A stretch of 64,000 nucleotides of DNA from an uncultured Planctomycetaceae bacterium. GTDB taxonomy: Bacteria > Planctomycetota > Planctomycetia > Planctomycetales > Planctomycetaceae. Location of the stretch: NCBI GenBank assembly GCA_937916515.1, contig CALFSX010000153.1, forward strand, positions 1-64,000. The letters run 5' to 3'. The notes beneath the pieces were generated by a model. The model did not search any database and was not told the origin of the DNA. It saw only the letters and a program-made list of their open reading frames with translations. A program made the translations under genes and the position numbers. Below, piece after piece: positions 1-7,847 of this stretch (positions within the stretch are counted from its first letter, which is position 1; each line of letters begins with the position of its first letter).

Positions 1-587
1 GGCAAACGTCTCCAACCGGGCAAACGGGAGCGAGCACAAAGTCATCCAGCGGAAGCTCACCGTCCAATACAGCCTCCGGCAGCAAGCCGGGTACATCCGC
101 CAAAGCAACAGGAAGTAATCCTCGCAGCAATCCAAACCGAGACACCACCAGCAACTCAAGGCCCAAAGCCAACGACGAACCGCCTCTTGGAAAGCTCACT
201 CTCACTAATAAGTCTCGTGAAGAATTTCGTTCCACAGCTGGTCTGATGTATGTGAGAGGCAGTGAAGATGGTCACCGGTTAAAGCACGTTCTGCAACACG
301 CCAAAGACAATCTGGACAAACCGGTGCATGGAGTTTACAGCGGAGGCCGCGATCAAATTTTGGCATGGATCGATAAAGCCTACCTGAAAGGCAAACAGGG
401 CGGCAAAGGCACGCGAGTCGAAAACCAGGGCGGTCGCACGGTGTACACCGTGGACTTAGGCGAAAAAATCGGATTCGTTGGCGGCCAGGTTGGAGAGCGA
501 AAACGTCATCCGGATTGTCGCTATCTGCGACTTGTCATTCAAAACAACAACGAAGTTGTGACAGCGTATCCTTCTCAGTCTTTGTAA
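1..587 (+). CDS. C-terminal part of a protein ending in a putative EndoU-type nuclease domain (5' end outside window)
   Basis: The frame is open from the left edge (first full codon at 3), so the gene starts upstream. The visible 194 residues split into a Ser/Thr/Gly/Asn/Pro-rich stretch (about 1-60), like a surface-protein linker, and a compact basic domain (about 66-194). The domain has HRLKHVLQHA near its start, HGVYSG soon after, an AWIDKAYLKG helix and a VTAYPSQ ending. This order of early histidines and a terminal TAYP resembles the bacterial EndoU RNase domain found at the C-terminus of polymorphic toxins. The match is by eye only, and catalytic residues are not proven. No immunity gene is recognisable directly downstream. 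It could equally be an unrelated secreted protein with a similar fold. Confidence 0.55.
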   Translation, partial: QTSPTGQTGASTKSSSGSSPSNTASGSKPGTSAKATGSNPRSNPNRDTTSNSRPKANDEPPLGKLTLTNKSREEFRSTAGLMYVRGSEDGHRLKHVLQHAKDNLDKPVHGVYSGGRDQILAWIDKAYLKGKQGGKGTRVENQGGRTVYTVDLGEKIGFVGGQVGERKRHPDCRYLRLVIQNNNEVVTAYPSQSL

Positions 588-806
588 CCAAATCGTATGA
601 CGAGCAAACTTTGATTTGCTTCTCTGCACGCCGTTTGCAAAAAGCTAAGCAAAACAGTTTGCACAACGTGAATGTAACAAGGGCTTCGCCCGACGCCGTG
701 AAGGATAATTTTAATGCTTGCCTCATAGTCGCTGACCACGACGTGTTTTAAACGCAATGGCCTGATCTGCGAACCACCGGTTAGTAGACTGTACTGCATT
801 GACTCA

Positions 807-945
807 GCCACCAGTTTTAACTGGTGGTGAAACGGATCCCGAGTTATTCGTAGCCGGCTTTAGCCGGACTTCCTGTCATGGCTTTAGCCAGAATCGCCAT
901 GGCTGAAGCCACGAGTAAAGTCTGGCTAAAGCCAGCTGATTGGGA
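807..945. repeat. Cluster of short palindromes
   Basis: A hairpin CCACCAGTT/AACTGGTGG is followed by several copies of GGCTTTAGCC, GGCTGAAGCC and GGCTAAAGCC within 140 bases. A related CCACCAGTTGAAACT segment recurs near 962. The arrangement looks like degenerate palindromic intergenic repeats rather than a coding region. Confidence 0.5.
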
Positions 946-1063
946 ATTTCTGGCACCATTGACCACCAGTTGAAACTCGTGGCTGAAAGCTGGCGATAAA
1001 CGCCGTGAAAGCTAGTTTTCACGTGCACCCCGTAGTCGCCAACGCAGAACTCTTCACCGCGTT

Positions 1064-1178
1064 GGGCGAAGCCCTTCACCCAGTGGCGTAAATCGCGGCA
1101 AGTCGTGGGAATTGTCAATTGGCGAGCCGCTCCGTTGCCGCTGCGAAAATCACGCACTCACGGTGCTCGCACCATTTT
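1064..1178 (+). repeat. Family A intergenic repeat, degenerate copy
   Basis: Starts with GGGCGAAGCCCTTCACCC, continues with AGTGGCGT, then has the central block GCGAGCCGCTCCGTTGCCGCT and a tail CACGGTGCTCGCAC. These blocks recur in the same order in the copies at 4627, 11898, 25558, 38654 and 38776. Confidence 0.6.
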
Positions 1179-1632
1179 GAGATAACCTGGAAACCTTCGT
1201 ACGATCTACCAAAACGCGTCAGTCACAAACGCAAGTGGGCGCGAAACAGCGTAACCGAATTCGCCAACACCACCGACACGATCACACGCGTTTTCCCAAA
1301 CCGCCCAAGCGGGCCGCGCTACGCCATCAAACTGCGGCTGATTGCACCTTTGTTGGCAAAACATGCCGATTGGGCAATAGGATCAGCCAGTACTGCAATC
1401 GTGCGTTTTCGGAATCCACAAAAGCCGCTCGCCACTTGCTTCCGATAACGAACGCATCGGAGATTGCTACTGACCTGAATTCACGATTCGGCGACCATCC
1501 TCGCCCCAGACAGTTTTTCACACAACTGTCCCTCAGTTCAAAAACAACTCCGGTTTGTCAGTTCCAAACGAAGCGAGCGACTACGTTCGCCGCAACCCGG
1601 ATTCACTACTTCTGTACACAGAGGAGAGCTAT

Positions 1633-1845
1633 ATGTCTGATGAAACAACAGTTGAAAACGTAGATCAGGAATTCGAAGAAATCTGCAGCGACGAAGTCGA
1701 TCGCGTTGTGGAAATTCTGGACGGGCTGATCGAAAACGTGCAGAGCGAAAACATCAAGCACTTTTTGGAAGAAGCTTCCAGCAACATCTACTATCTGGTT
1801 TACGAAGACGCAGAAGACGAAGGTACGTTGGAACAGGCGGCTTAA
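1633..1845 (+). CDS. Small acidic protein of unknown function
   Basis: Seventy residues, strongly acidic (MSDETTVENVDQEFEEI at the N-terminus), with a predicted helical middle (VDRVVEILDGLIENVQ) and no membrane segment. I chose ATG 1633 because GAGGAG (1621-1626) lies 6 nt upstream. A longer in-frame start at 1555 would add a basic segment that does not fit the rest. A strong hairpin follows at 1910-1939. I recognise no family. The composition would suit a small protein-binding factor, but that is only a guess. Confidence 0.7.
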   Translation: MSDETTVENVDQEFEEICSDEVDRVVEILDGLIENVQSENIKHFLEEASSNIYYLVYEDAEDEGTLEQAA

Positions 1846-1909
1846 CGCCAATGGGCCGACACCCCATTTAAGAAACGCGTCGACAACGCTTCGTTGTTGA
1901 ACAAAGATG

Positions 1910-1939
1910 AAAGCCCGAAGGTCAGCCCCTTCGGGCTTT
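1910..1939 (+). terminator. Terminator-like hairpin after the small acidic protein
   Basis: Perfect 12-bp stem AAAGCCCGAAGG/CCTTCGGGCTTT with a 6-nt loop. The stem ends in TTT but no long T-tract follows. It lies between the small acidic protein gene and the vWA gene. Confidence 0.65.
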
Positions 1940-2073
1940 CTGCGTTGCCCCCGCCTTTTCCAGTCGGTACCTGCCATCAAATCACCCATTCTGTAAAATT
2001 CTTTTGCGGCTCACGCACCAGAAAAGGGCTCAGTCGCCTGCCTTTCGCGAATCTCGCAGATAAGATCTGCTTC

Positions 2074-4626
2074 ATGAATTGGCGGCTTATCTTTTCCGGC
2101 ATCCAGTCGACAGGCTGGACCATCATCGTTGTGCTTGCAGTTGCATTGGCAACTGTCTTGTTTGCGGTACTGCGTAAATACGAAGCCAAACTTGTGCCTG
2201 CCAGTGTCAGCCGAATTCTGCTGACATTGCGACTGCTGGTGTTGGCATTGCTGCTGATTGTGCTTCTGAAGCCGGTGCTGACGAAATCGTGGGACATCGA
2301 TCAACAACACAAACTTGTGGTTGGTTTTGATGTGTCAGAAAGCATGGAAACCGCCGATCGCCACGCAAGCCCCTCGGAAATGCTGCGTTGGGCTCAGGCA
2401 TTGGGCATGCTGGGCAACGACAGCACAGACGCTCTGTTGGAACGCTGGTTAGCCGACTACGACGCAGGACGCCAGCCAGACTGGGCATCGTCGCCAGACA
2501 ACGCGGCAGACGATTCCGCATTAGGCGCAATCCGCAGGCAGCACGTCGAAGGAGTATTTGCAGAGCTGGCCAAAATGCCGCGTACCGAATTCGTGCGCCG
2601 GCTATTGCAGTCTCGCCCCAACGACCTGCTGGCAAAACTTGGTGAATCTCAGAACGTCGACTTGCGAGTCTTCGGAATCGAACAACAGAGCATCGACAAT
2701 AAGCAATTATCTGACTTGCTGAATTCCAATCGCGAAGAAATACGCCCAAATGGAACAGACGCCGTGCGAGTGTTGTCAGATTCCATTGGAGATTCCGACG
2801 GCTCAAAAATTCAGGCCATCGTTCTGCTCACGGATGGACGCCAAACGGAAAAGGCAAACGCTGGTTCAGAAGCGGCTCATTTGGCAAGCCTGGGAATTCC
2901 CGTTTACTGCGTGCCCATCGGATCTCAGTTGTCGCCCCGAGACCTTTCCATTGCTTCTTTGCAGGTTCCGCAAACAGTGTTTCTGGATGACACGGCTCAA
3001 CTGCGAGCCACGTTTACATCAACCGGATATGCGGGTGACGATATCACCATCAAGCTGGAACAAGATGGTCAAGTGATCGATCAAAAAACGGTGACGGTCG
3101 CGGGAGACCACTTTGATGTCGACTTTGGAATCCCGTCTGCCGTTGCAGGCAATCAAAGTTACACGATTTCCACCGACGTGCAGATCGGCGAACTTCGCGA
3201 CGACAACAATTCACGCGACTTCACGGTTTCTGTCGTTGACAACAAGTCTCACGTACTGCTGATTGAAGGCGACGCTCGCTGGGAATTTCGCTACCTGAAC
3301 AGCGCGCTGGAGCGTGATCAGCGAGTCGAATTATCGACTGTGCTGTTTCGGCAACCCTTCATTCAGATGCTGAACAAAACCTACATGGATCAGCAACTAC
3401 CCGACATTGAAGTCTTTAAAGAACAGCTTGCCAACACAGACATTCTGCTGATTGGCGATGTTGCTCCAGAAAACATCCCGGAGGTCGCGTGGCTGGAAAT
3501 TGAAAAAGCGATCTCGGATGACGGGTTGACATTGATGATCATTCCCGGCAAACGCCACATGCCTCATCGCTTTCAATCGGAAACTCTGCAGCGACTGCTG
3601 CCCGTTGCTTCGTACACTCAGCAAAGCGCAGAACGCTACCAGCGATCTCGCCCGGAATCGCCGGCGTCTGCGTTTCGGCTGAAGCCAACGCCTGAAGCGG
3701 CAGATCTGATACTGTTTCAGTTCAGTTCCATCGATGATGCTCAGCAAACAGACCTGTTCAACTTGCCGGGCCACCCGTGGGCGTATTCCGGAATTGCCAA
3801 ACCCATAGCGTCTGTCTGGGCCAACCTGGAAATCCCCGGAGTTGACCTGGGCAACGGCGACGCTGCAGCCAGCGAACTGGCTGCGGTTGTGCATCAGTAT
3901 TACGGTTTCGGACAGGTCGTTTGGTTTGGAGTTGACAGTACGTGGCGTTGGAGATTTCGAGCGGGCGATACGTGGCATCATCGTTTTTGGGGCCAGGTCG
4001 TTCGTTGGGCTGCTCGAAATAAATCAGCCGCCGGCAACGACCAGGTGCGTATGACGCTGTCTGACGTTGTCGTTGACGAAACGGCTTCCGTCGATGTTTC
4101 ACTGCGATGGAACCCAAACCTTGTCACTCAACTGGAAGGTGCCACCGTCGAACTGATTGTCGAACAAATTAACAAAGACATCGCAGCAGTTGATGCAAAC
4201 GAAACTGAATCACAGAACTTTCAAACTGTCCCGCTGACTCCACTGGAAGGTGCCCCTGAACGATACACGGCCAAACTTCCCACATTGCGCCCCGGCACCT
4301 ACAATGTGCAACTGAACGTTAAGAACGCGGCCATGAAACTGGATCAGGTAGTGAGTTCGGAACTGGTTGTGCAACGACAGCTTTCGACCGAACTTGCGAA
4401 CGTCAGTTGTAATCGAGAATTCCTGCAACAACTGGCCACCACCACCGGCGGACAACTGCTGGAACCATGGCAGCTAAAAGATCTTCCGGAACTACTGAAG
4501 CCGCAAGACGAAGTCAACAGCGTCTTGCAGGAAGAAACACTGTGGGACCACTGGTCTGTAATGCTTCTGTTTTTTGCACTGCTGACGTCAGAATGGGGCA
4601 TCCGAAAAATGAACGGCCTGCCATAA
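2074..4626 (+). CDS. Large membrane-anchored von Willebrand A domain protein
   Basis: An 850-residue protein. Two N-terminal membrane segments (about 14-34 and 47-67) precede a vWA domain whose MIDAS motif is DVSESM near residue 86, with a matching TDGR near 253. A middle module starting around residue 392 (HVLLIEGDARWEFRYL) resembles the glutamine-amidotransferase-like region of planctomycete BatA-type proteins. A final hydrophobic segment (MLLFFALLTSEWG) sits near the C-terminus. This layout fits membrane proteins of the aerotolerance/MoxR-associated group, although no MoxR ATPase is adjacent. I chose ATG 2074 because the membrane segment begins just after it; an upstream start at 1894 would translate through the terminator hairpin. 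The stop codon abuts a family A repeat. Confidence 0.8.
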   Translation: MNWRLIFSGIQSTGWTIIVVLAVALATVLFAVLRKYEAKLVPASVSRILLTLRLLVLALLLIVLLKPVLTKSWDIDQQHKLVVGFDVSESMETADRHASPSEMLRWAQALGMLGNDSTDALLERWLADYDAGRQPDWASSPDNAADDSALGAIRRQHVEGVFAELAKMPRTEFVRRLLQSRPNDLLAKLGESQNVDLRVFGIEQQSIDNKQLSDLLNSNREEIRPNGTDAVRVLSDSIGDSDGSKIQAIVLLTDGRQTEKANAGSEAAHLASLGIPVYCVPIGSQLSPRDLSIASLQVPQTVFLDDTAQLRATFTSTGYAGDDITIKLEQDGQVIDQKTVTVAGDHFDVDFGIPSAVAGNQSYTISTDVQIGELRDDNNSRDFTVSVVDNKSHVLLIEGDARWEFRYLNSALERDQRVELSTVLFRQPFIQMLNKTYMDQQLPDIEVFKEQLANTDILLIGDVAPENIPEVAWLEIEKAISDDGLTLMIIPGKRHMPHRFQSETLQRLLPVASYTQQSAERYQRSRPESPASAFRLKPTPEAADLILFQFSSIDDAQQTDLFNLPGHPWAYSGIAKPIASVWANLEIPGVDLGNGDAAASELAAVVHQYYGFGQVVWFGVDSTWRWRFRAGDTWHHRFWGQVVRWAARNKSAAGNDQVRMTLSDVVVDETASVDVSLRWNPNLVTQLEGATVELIVEQINKDIAAVDANETESQNFQTVPLTPLEGAPERYTAKLPTLRPGTYNVQLNVKNAAMKLDQVVSSELVVQRQLSTELANVSCNREFLQQLATTTGGQLLEPWQLKDLPELLKPQDEVNSVLQEETLWDHWSVMLLFFALLTSEWGIRKMNGLP

Positions 4627-4712
4627 CAAGGGCTTCGCCCTTGACCCGGTTGCGTGGCACGCGACAAGACATGGGACGCTCTATTCGCCGAGCCGCGAAG
4701 TTGCCGCTACGA
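4627..4712 (+). repeat. Family A intergenic repeat abutting a stop codon
   Basis: Begins CAAGGGCTTCGCCCTTG directly after the TAA of the vWA gene and continues ACCCGGTTGCGTGGCACG. The far end is CCGAGCCGCGAAGTTGCCGCT. The junction TAACAAGGGC is the same as that after the anti-sigma gene at 25555. Confidence 0.75.
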
Positions 4713-5003
4713 AAGCCGATGAGCGCTAAGCGTGTGTGTCATTTCGGGCAAGGTGCAAACAAAGGCTTCCCTCAACGCCCTGACAGACGCCCCAAACCTC
4801 TGCGTTTCCCCTCTGCGTCTCTGCGCACTCTGCGCACTCTGCGATGAAGAATAACCACTCAACCGGCTAATTTTCAGAGGCCGTACCACAGCACCCCAAC
4901 GCCGTGAAGGGTTTTGCGCCGGAAGGTACAGTCGTTTAACCCGTTGTCGCTACGAACCTGATGCGTGCCAACACTTCACTGCAACGTTCCCATCAGCAAA
5001 TAC
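4713..5003. other. Non-coding spacer, possible decayed family A material
   Basis: No supported gene. A stretch near 4898-4970 (CGCCGTGAAGGGTTTTGCG, later CCCGTTGTCGCTACGAA) looks like a decayed family A copy. A run of pyrimidine-rich CTCTGCG repeats lies near 4798-4845. Confidence 0.45.
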
Positions 5004-5049
5004 AAAAGGCCCTGCAACCCACAACTTTTCAGTTGCGAACAACAGGGCC
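5004..5049 (-). terminator. Intrinsic terminator of ppa
   Basis: Read on the minus strand: GGCCCTG, an inner AACT/AGTT helix, then CAGGGCC followed by TTTT. It lies 26 bp after the ppa stop codon. Confidence 0.75.
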
Positions 5050-5075
5050 ATACACTCAACATTTTCAGTACTGAA

Positions 5076-5696
5076 CTAGCTGGCGTCGCCAAACTCGTCC
5101 TGGTAATCCAGCATTGCAGCTTCAACGACTTTTTCGGCATGTCGCCGGTCGTAGTTGGCTTCGATGGATACCTGTTGAGTCGTATCGCCGGGCATCACTT
5201 TGTAGGTTGTGAAGTAATGGCGAAGGCGATGCACAAGCGCTTGAGGCAGTTCGTCCAGGTCTTCGACGTGCGACCAGATATTGTCAGACGCCAGCACTCC
5301 GATAATTTTGTCATCTGCCTCGCCGTCGTCCAGCATCGGCAGGCCGCCGATGACTCGCACGTTAACGATCACTTCAGACTTCGTAATCGGCCGCTCGCTA
5401 AGTACGCAGATGTCCAACGGGTCGCAATCGCCTCGCTTGGCTCGAGGCATCATTGCGGCGACTCGCGGACCGCAGTATGTTCGAGGAATAAACCCATAAA
5501 GAGCGGGTGGCTGCGAAGATGTTCGTTGAGGCCGGTCGACTCGCAGATATCCCGTCACCTTATCAACTTCGTACTTTACAAGGTCAAAAGGTGTGATTTC
5601 GATGAAGGCATGTACCATCTGAGGCGGGTTGGGACCTACGTCTAGCCCGTGCCACGGATGGGGTCGCCACTTGTAAAACGCCTTCGGAAAAGTCAT
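5076..5696 (-). CDS. ppa: Inorganic pyrophosphatase, family I
   Basis: Hydrolyses pyrophosphate to two phosphates in the cytosol, pulling biosynthetic reactions forward. The 206-residue product carries the family I signature D-x-D-P-L-D (DCDPLD, residues 90-95) and the expected [10 protein letters not shown] segment upstream (67-76). I chose the ATG at 5696 because the protein then begins [15 protein letters not shown], the usual N-terminus of this group. Longer starts add about 60 residues unlike the family. The gene stands alone on the minus strand, divergent from the C1 cluster, and is followed by a good terminator. Catalytic aspartates are intact by eye. Confidence 0.93.
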   Translation of the reverse strand: MTFPKAFYKWRPHPWHGLDVGPNPPQMVHAFIEITPFDLVKYEVDKVTGYLRVDRPQRTSSQPPALYGFIPRTYCGPRVAAMMPRAKRGDCDPLDICVLSERPITKSEVIVNVRVIGGLPMLDDGEADDKIIGVLASDNIWSHVEDLDELPQALVHRLRHYFTTYKVMPGDTTQQVSIEANYDRRHAEKVVEAAMLDYQDEFGDAS

Positions 5697-6005
5697 AACG
5701 CTTGTATATCCTGTGCGAACTGTTCGTTCAGTGCTGTCAATACAGTCCAACAGCAACGACTCATGGACTCTAAGCAATCTCCCTAAACGTGAAAGCCCAA
5801 GTCTTTGAGATCTGTACGTTTTTTCGCACAAGGCACTAACCTTGTCTCGAATTTCCCGGTTCCAAACAAAGACAACGCCGATCAAGTGATCCCGAGCCGC
5901 AACTTATGCTGGTTTGCAGCAATCAAAACGGATATTTAGCCGTGAATCGTTGTCGACGATGATTGCCCAATGCACGCCCGATCAATATTTCCCGATCTGA
6001 GTTCT
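5697..6005. promoter_or_regulatory. Divergent promoter region between ppa and fhcD
   Basis: A 309-base spacer between outward-reading genes, so it should hold both promoters. I could not pick out a convincing -35/-10 pair or operator and saw no gene in it. Confidence 0.4.
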
Positions 6006-6902
6006 ATGTCACCACAGCCACAATCGCCCAAAATCGACAACACGTTCGCAGAAGCCTTCCCAATGGTGGGCACTCGACTGATCATTACAGCCATTGATCT
6101 TGAGCTGGCAACCACCGCTGCCATGGAATTCTGTGGCAACGCATCCAGCGTTATCGGCTGCGACTGCGAAGCGGGAATCGAACGAGGCCTCGGCCCCTCG
6201 CGAACTCCCGACAGTCGTCCGGGAGTCTCCGTGCTGGCGTTTGCCTTCAACAAAAAGTCGCTGGAAAAAGCGGTTGCCAGTCGAGTCGGCCAAAACGTGC
6301 TCACTTGCCCAACAACCGCGGTTTACTCTGGGCTAACCGATTCACCAAAAGAAGATCGCATTAAAGTCGGCGCTCAACTGCGATACTTCGGCGATGGTTT
6401 TCAGATTTCCAAAAAACTGGACGCTCGACGATACTGGCGACTGCCCGTGATGGATGGCGAATTTCTGTGTGAAGACGTGTTTGGAACTCGCAAAGGTATC
6501 GGCGGAGGAAACCTGCTGGTTTGCGGAGCTTCTCAGCTGGAAGCTCTGACCGCCGTGCGAGCTGCCGCGGCAGCCATCAACGACCTGGAAGACGTCATCA
6601 TGCCGTTTCCTGCGGGTATTGTTCGCAGCGGCTCAAAAGTCGGTTCGAAGTATCCTCAACTAAAAGCCAGCACAAATCACAAATGGTGCCCGACTTTGCG
6701 AGGCCAGACAGACACCGATCTGGACGCTGCTGAAAAAGCGGTTTACGAAATCGTGATCGACGGTTTTTCCGAAGCCGCGATTGCCAATGCCATGAAGGTC
6801 GGCTTACAAACAGCGTTAAACATGCCGGGTGTTCTGCGAATTTCGGCTGGAAATTATGGAGGCAAACTGGGGCCACATCATTTCCACCTCCACAAACTGT
6901 GA
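6006..6902 (+). CDS. fhcD: Formylmethanofuran:tetrahydromethanopterin formyltransferase
   Basis: Transfers the formyl group between (methano)furan-type cofactor and H4MPT in the archaeal-type C1 pathway. The 298-residue length matches Ftr/FhcD (about 297). Recognisable segments are TFAEAFPMVGTRLIITA near the start, CDCEAGIERGL, and a C-terminal SAGNYGGKLGPHHFHL. ATG 6006 gives the family's usual N-terminus; an upstream ATG at 5970 is less likely. It is the first gene of a co-directional cluster with fwdD-like, fwdB, fhcA and fhcC. The order differs from fhcCDAB in Methylorubrum extorquens. The role is firmly assigned from family knowledge; which direction the flux runs cannot be read from sequence. 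Confidence 0.93.
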   Translation: MSPQPQSPKIDNTFAEAFPMVGTRLIITAIDLELATTAAMEFCGNASSVIGCDCEAGIERGLGPSRTPDSRPGVSVLAFAFNKKSLEKAVASRVGQNVLTCPTTAVYSGLTDSPKEDRIKVGAQLRYFGDGFQISKKLDARRYWRLPVMDGEFLCEDVFGTRKGIGGGNLLVCGASQLEALTAVRAAAAAINDLEDVIMPFPAGIVRSGSKVGSKYPQLKASTNHKWCPTLRGQTDTDLDAAEKAVYEIVIDGFSEAAIANAMKVGLQTALNMPGVLRISAGNYGGKLGPHHFHLHKL

Positions 6903-7023
6903 TGCAGGTTTCACTCGTCTATTTATTCTAAAAGTGATTGCAGGCAAAGTCGGATATTGCAGGCATTCACACCTTCAACGTTTCGGTGTATTCAGCGTTC
7001 AGGTGTTGCAAAGAAAACAAGTT

Positions 7024-7359
7024 ATGTCAGAAAAACGGTTTATCCTGAATTCATCGCGGTCGTCCCGACAGGGAGCATTGATTAACGTTGGCAAAGATTC
7101 AGAAGAATATATTGCTCTGACCAGTTCCATGACCATGTCTGAACCGGACATGGCAGAAATTGGTCTTTCTGAAGGGCAAATGGCAATTGTGCGGACAGAA
7201 TTCGGAGAAGCACAATTCAAGTGTCAGGCAGGAAAAGTGCCCGACGGCATGATTTTTGTCCCGTATGGCCCGCCAACGTGTAAACTAATGGGAGGCGACA
7301 CAGACGGAACGGGAATGCCAACCTCAAAAGGCTGGGAAGTGGAAATCGTACCGGTTTGA
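7024..7359 (+). CDS. fwdD: FwdD-like molybdopterin-dinucleotide-binding subunit
   Basis: A 111-residue stand-alone molybdopterin-dinucleotide-binding domain of the FwdD/FmdD type, which in archaeal formylmethanofuran dehydrogenase completes the pterin pocket together with FwdB. Supporting motifs are SPROGRESSIVE_NONE-like early LNSSRSSRQGALINVGKD and a C-terminal FVPYGPPTCKLMGGDTDGTG followed by MPTSKG, where archaeal FwdD has a PxGPwaN...TGMPxFKG pattern. ATG 7024 starts MSEKRFILN; longer starts reach back into fhcD. Its presence beside fwdB argues that the complex still binds a tungsto- or molybdopterin cofactor. The assignment is by motif, not by search. Confidence 0.8.
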   Translation: MSEKRFILNSSRSSRQGALINVGKDSEEYIALTSSMTMSEPDMAEIGLSEGQMAIVRTEFGEAQFKCQAGKVPDGMIFVPYGPPTCKLMGGDTDGTGMPTSKGWEVEIVPV

Positions 7360-7458
7360 TGACGCCCAAAGCCGCAACACGACACGCAACAACAATCATC
7401 CATCCAACCTCGCCGCGACAGCACCGTCCAGCAGGCCAGACAGGAGACCAGATTTAGA

Positions 7459-7626
7459 ATGAACTCAAAACAACCTACCGACAAAAACCTTGCCGGGCCG
7501 GCCAGTCCTCATTTCTGCACCGATGCCGATAGTTCCGAAGAAGTGCCCGCCTGGACAGAAATCGAAGCAGGCCGCTTCATGCCTCGACGAGTTCGAGGCA
7601 GTAACCAGGGCCGAGCACTGGGCTGA
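7459..7626 (+). CDS. Possible small protein inside the C1 cluster
   Basis: A 55-codon ORF (MNSKQPTDKNLAGPA at the start, ending MPRRVRGSNQGRALG) between the fwdD-like gene and fwdB, in the transcribed direction. AGGAG at 7442-7446 lies 12 nt before the ATG, which is longer than ideal. The ordered part is the basic C-terminal half, with VPAWTEIEAGRFMPRRVRG. I recognise no family. Position between two subunit genes suggests a small accessory protein, but chance cannot be excluded without homologues. The rest of the 7360-7847 spacer shows nothing else. Confidence 0.45.
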   Translation: MNSKQPTDKNLAGPASPHFCTDADSSEEVPAWTEIEAGRFMPRRVRGSNQGRALG

Positions 7627-7847
7627 ACATTTACAGTCCCGTCGTCTGGTTCAGACGGCACTTGCAAAGAATAAGACAACCGAAATACAAACGCCCTCAA
7701 AATGGGCCACCCGCTTCAAATAAAAAAACTTTCACCTGAACAGAATTTACGGCACCGCAAAATCAGAACTCAGGCAAACTGCCGGCAACAGATTGTTGCC
7801 CACTGACGTTGATAATTTTGAAGTGCAAAACCGGAAAGAGCATTTCG

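Larger units (their letters stand above)
588..1632. other. Long non-coding spacer with hairpins and a family A repeat
   Basis: About 1 kb without a convincing gene. Short frames on both strands overlap one another and show no domain, ribosome site or sensible composition. The spacer holds a fragment of the family A repeat end near 676-692, a cluster of small palindromes (807-945) and a fuller family A copy (1064-1178). It separates the EndoU-like gene from the small acidic protein gene. Confidence 0.6.

Noticed and set aside
1119-1663. Overlapping plus-strand frames between the EndoU-like and the small acidic protein genes
   Set aside because: Two frames overlap over a family A repeat, have biased composition and no ribosome site or motif.
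4965-5645. A 226-codon plus-strand frame opposite ppa
   Set aside because: Shadow of ppa with no domain; starts within the terminator region of ppa.
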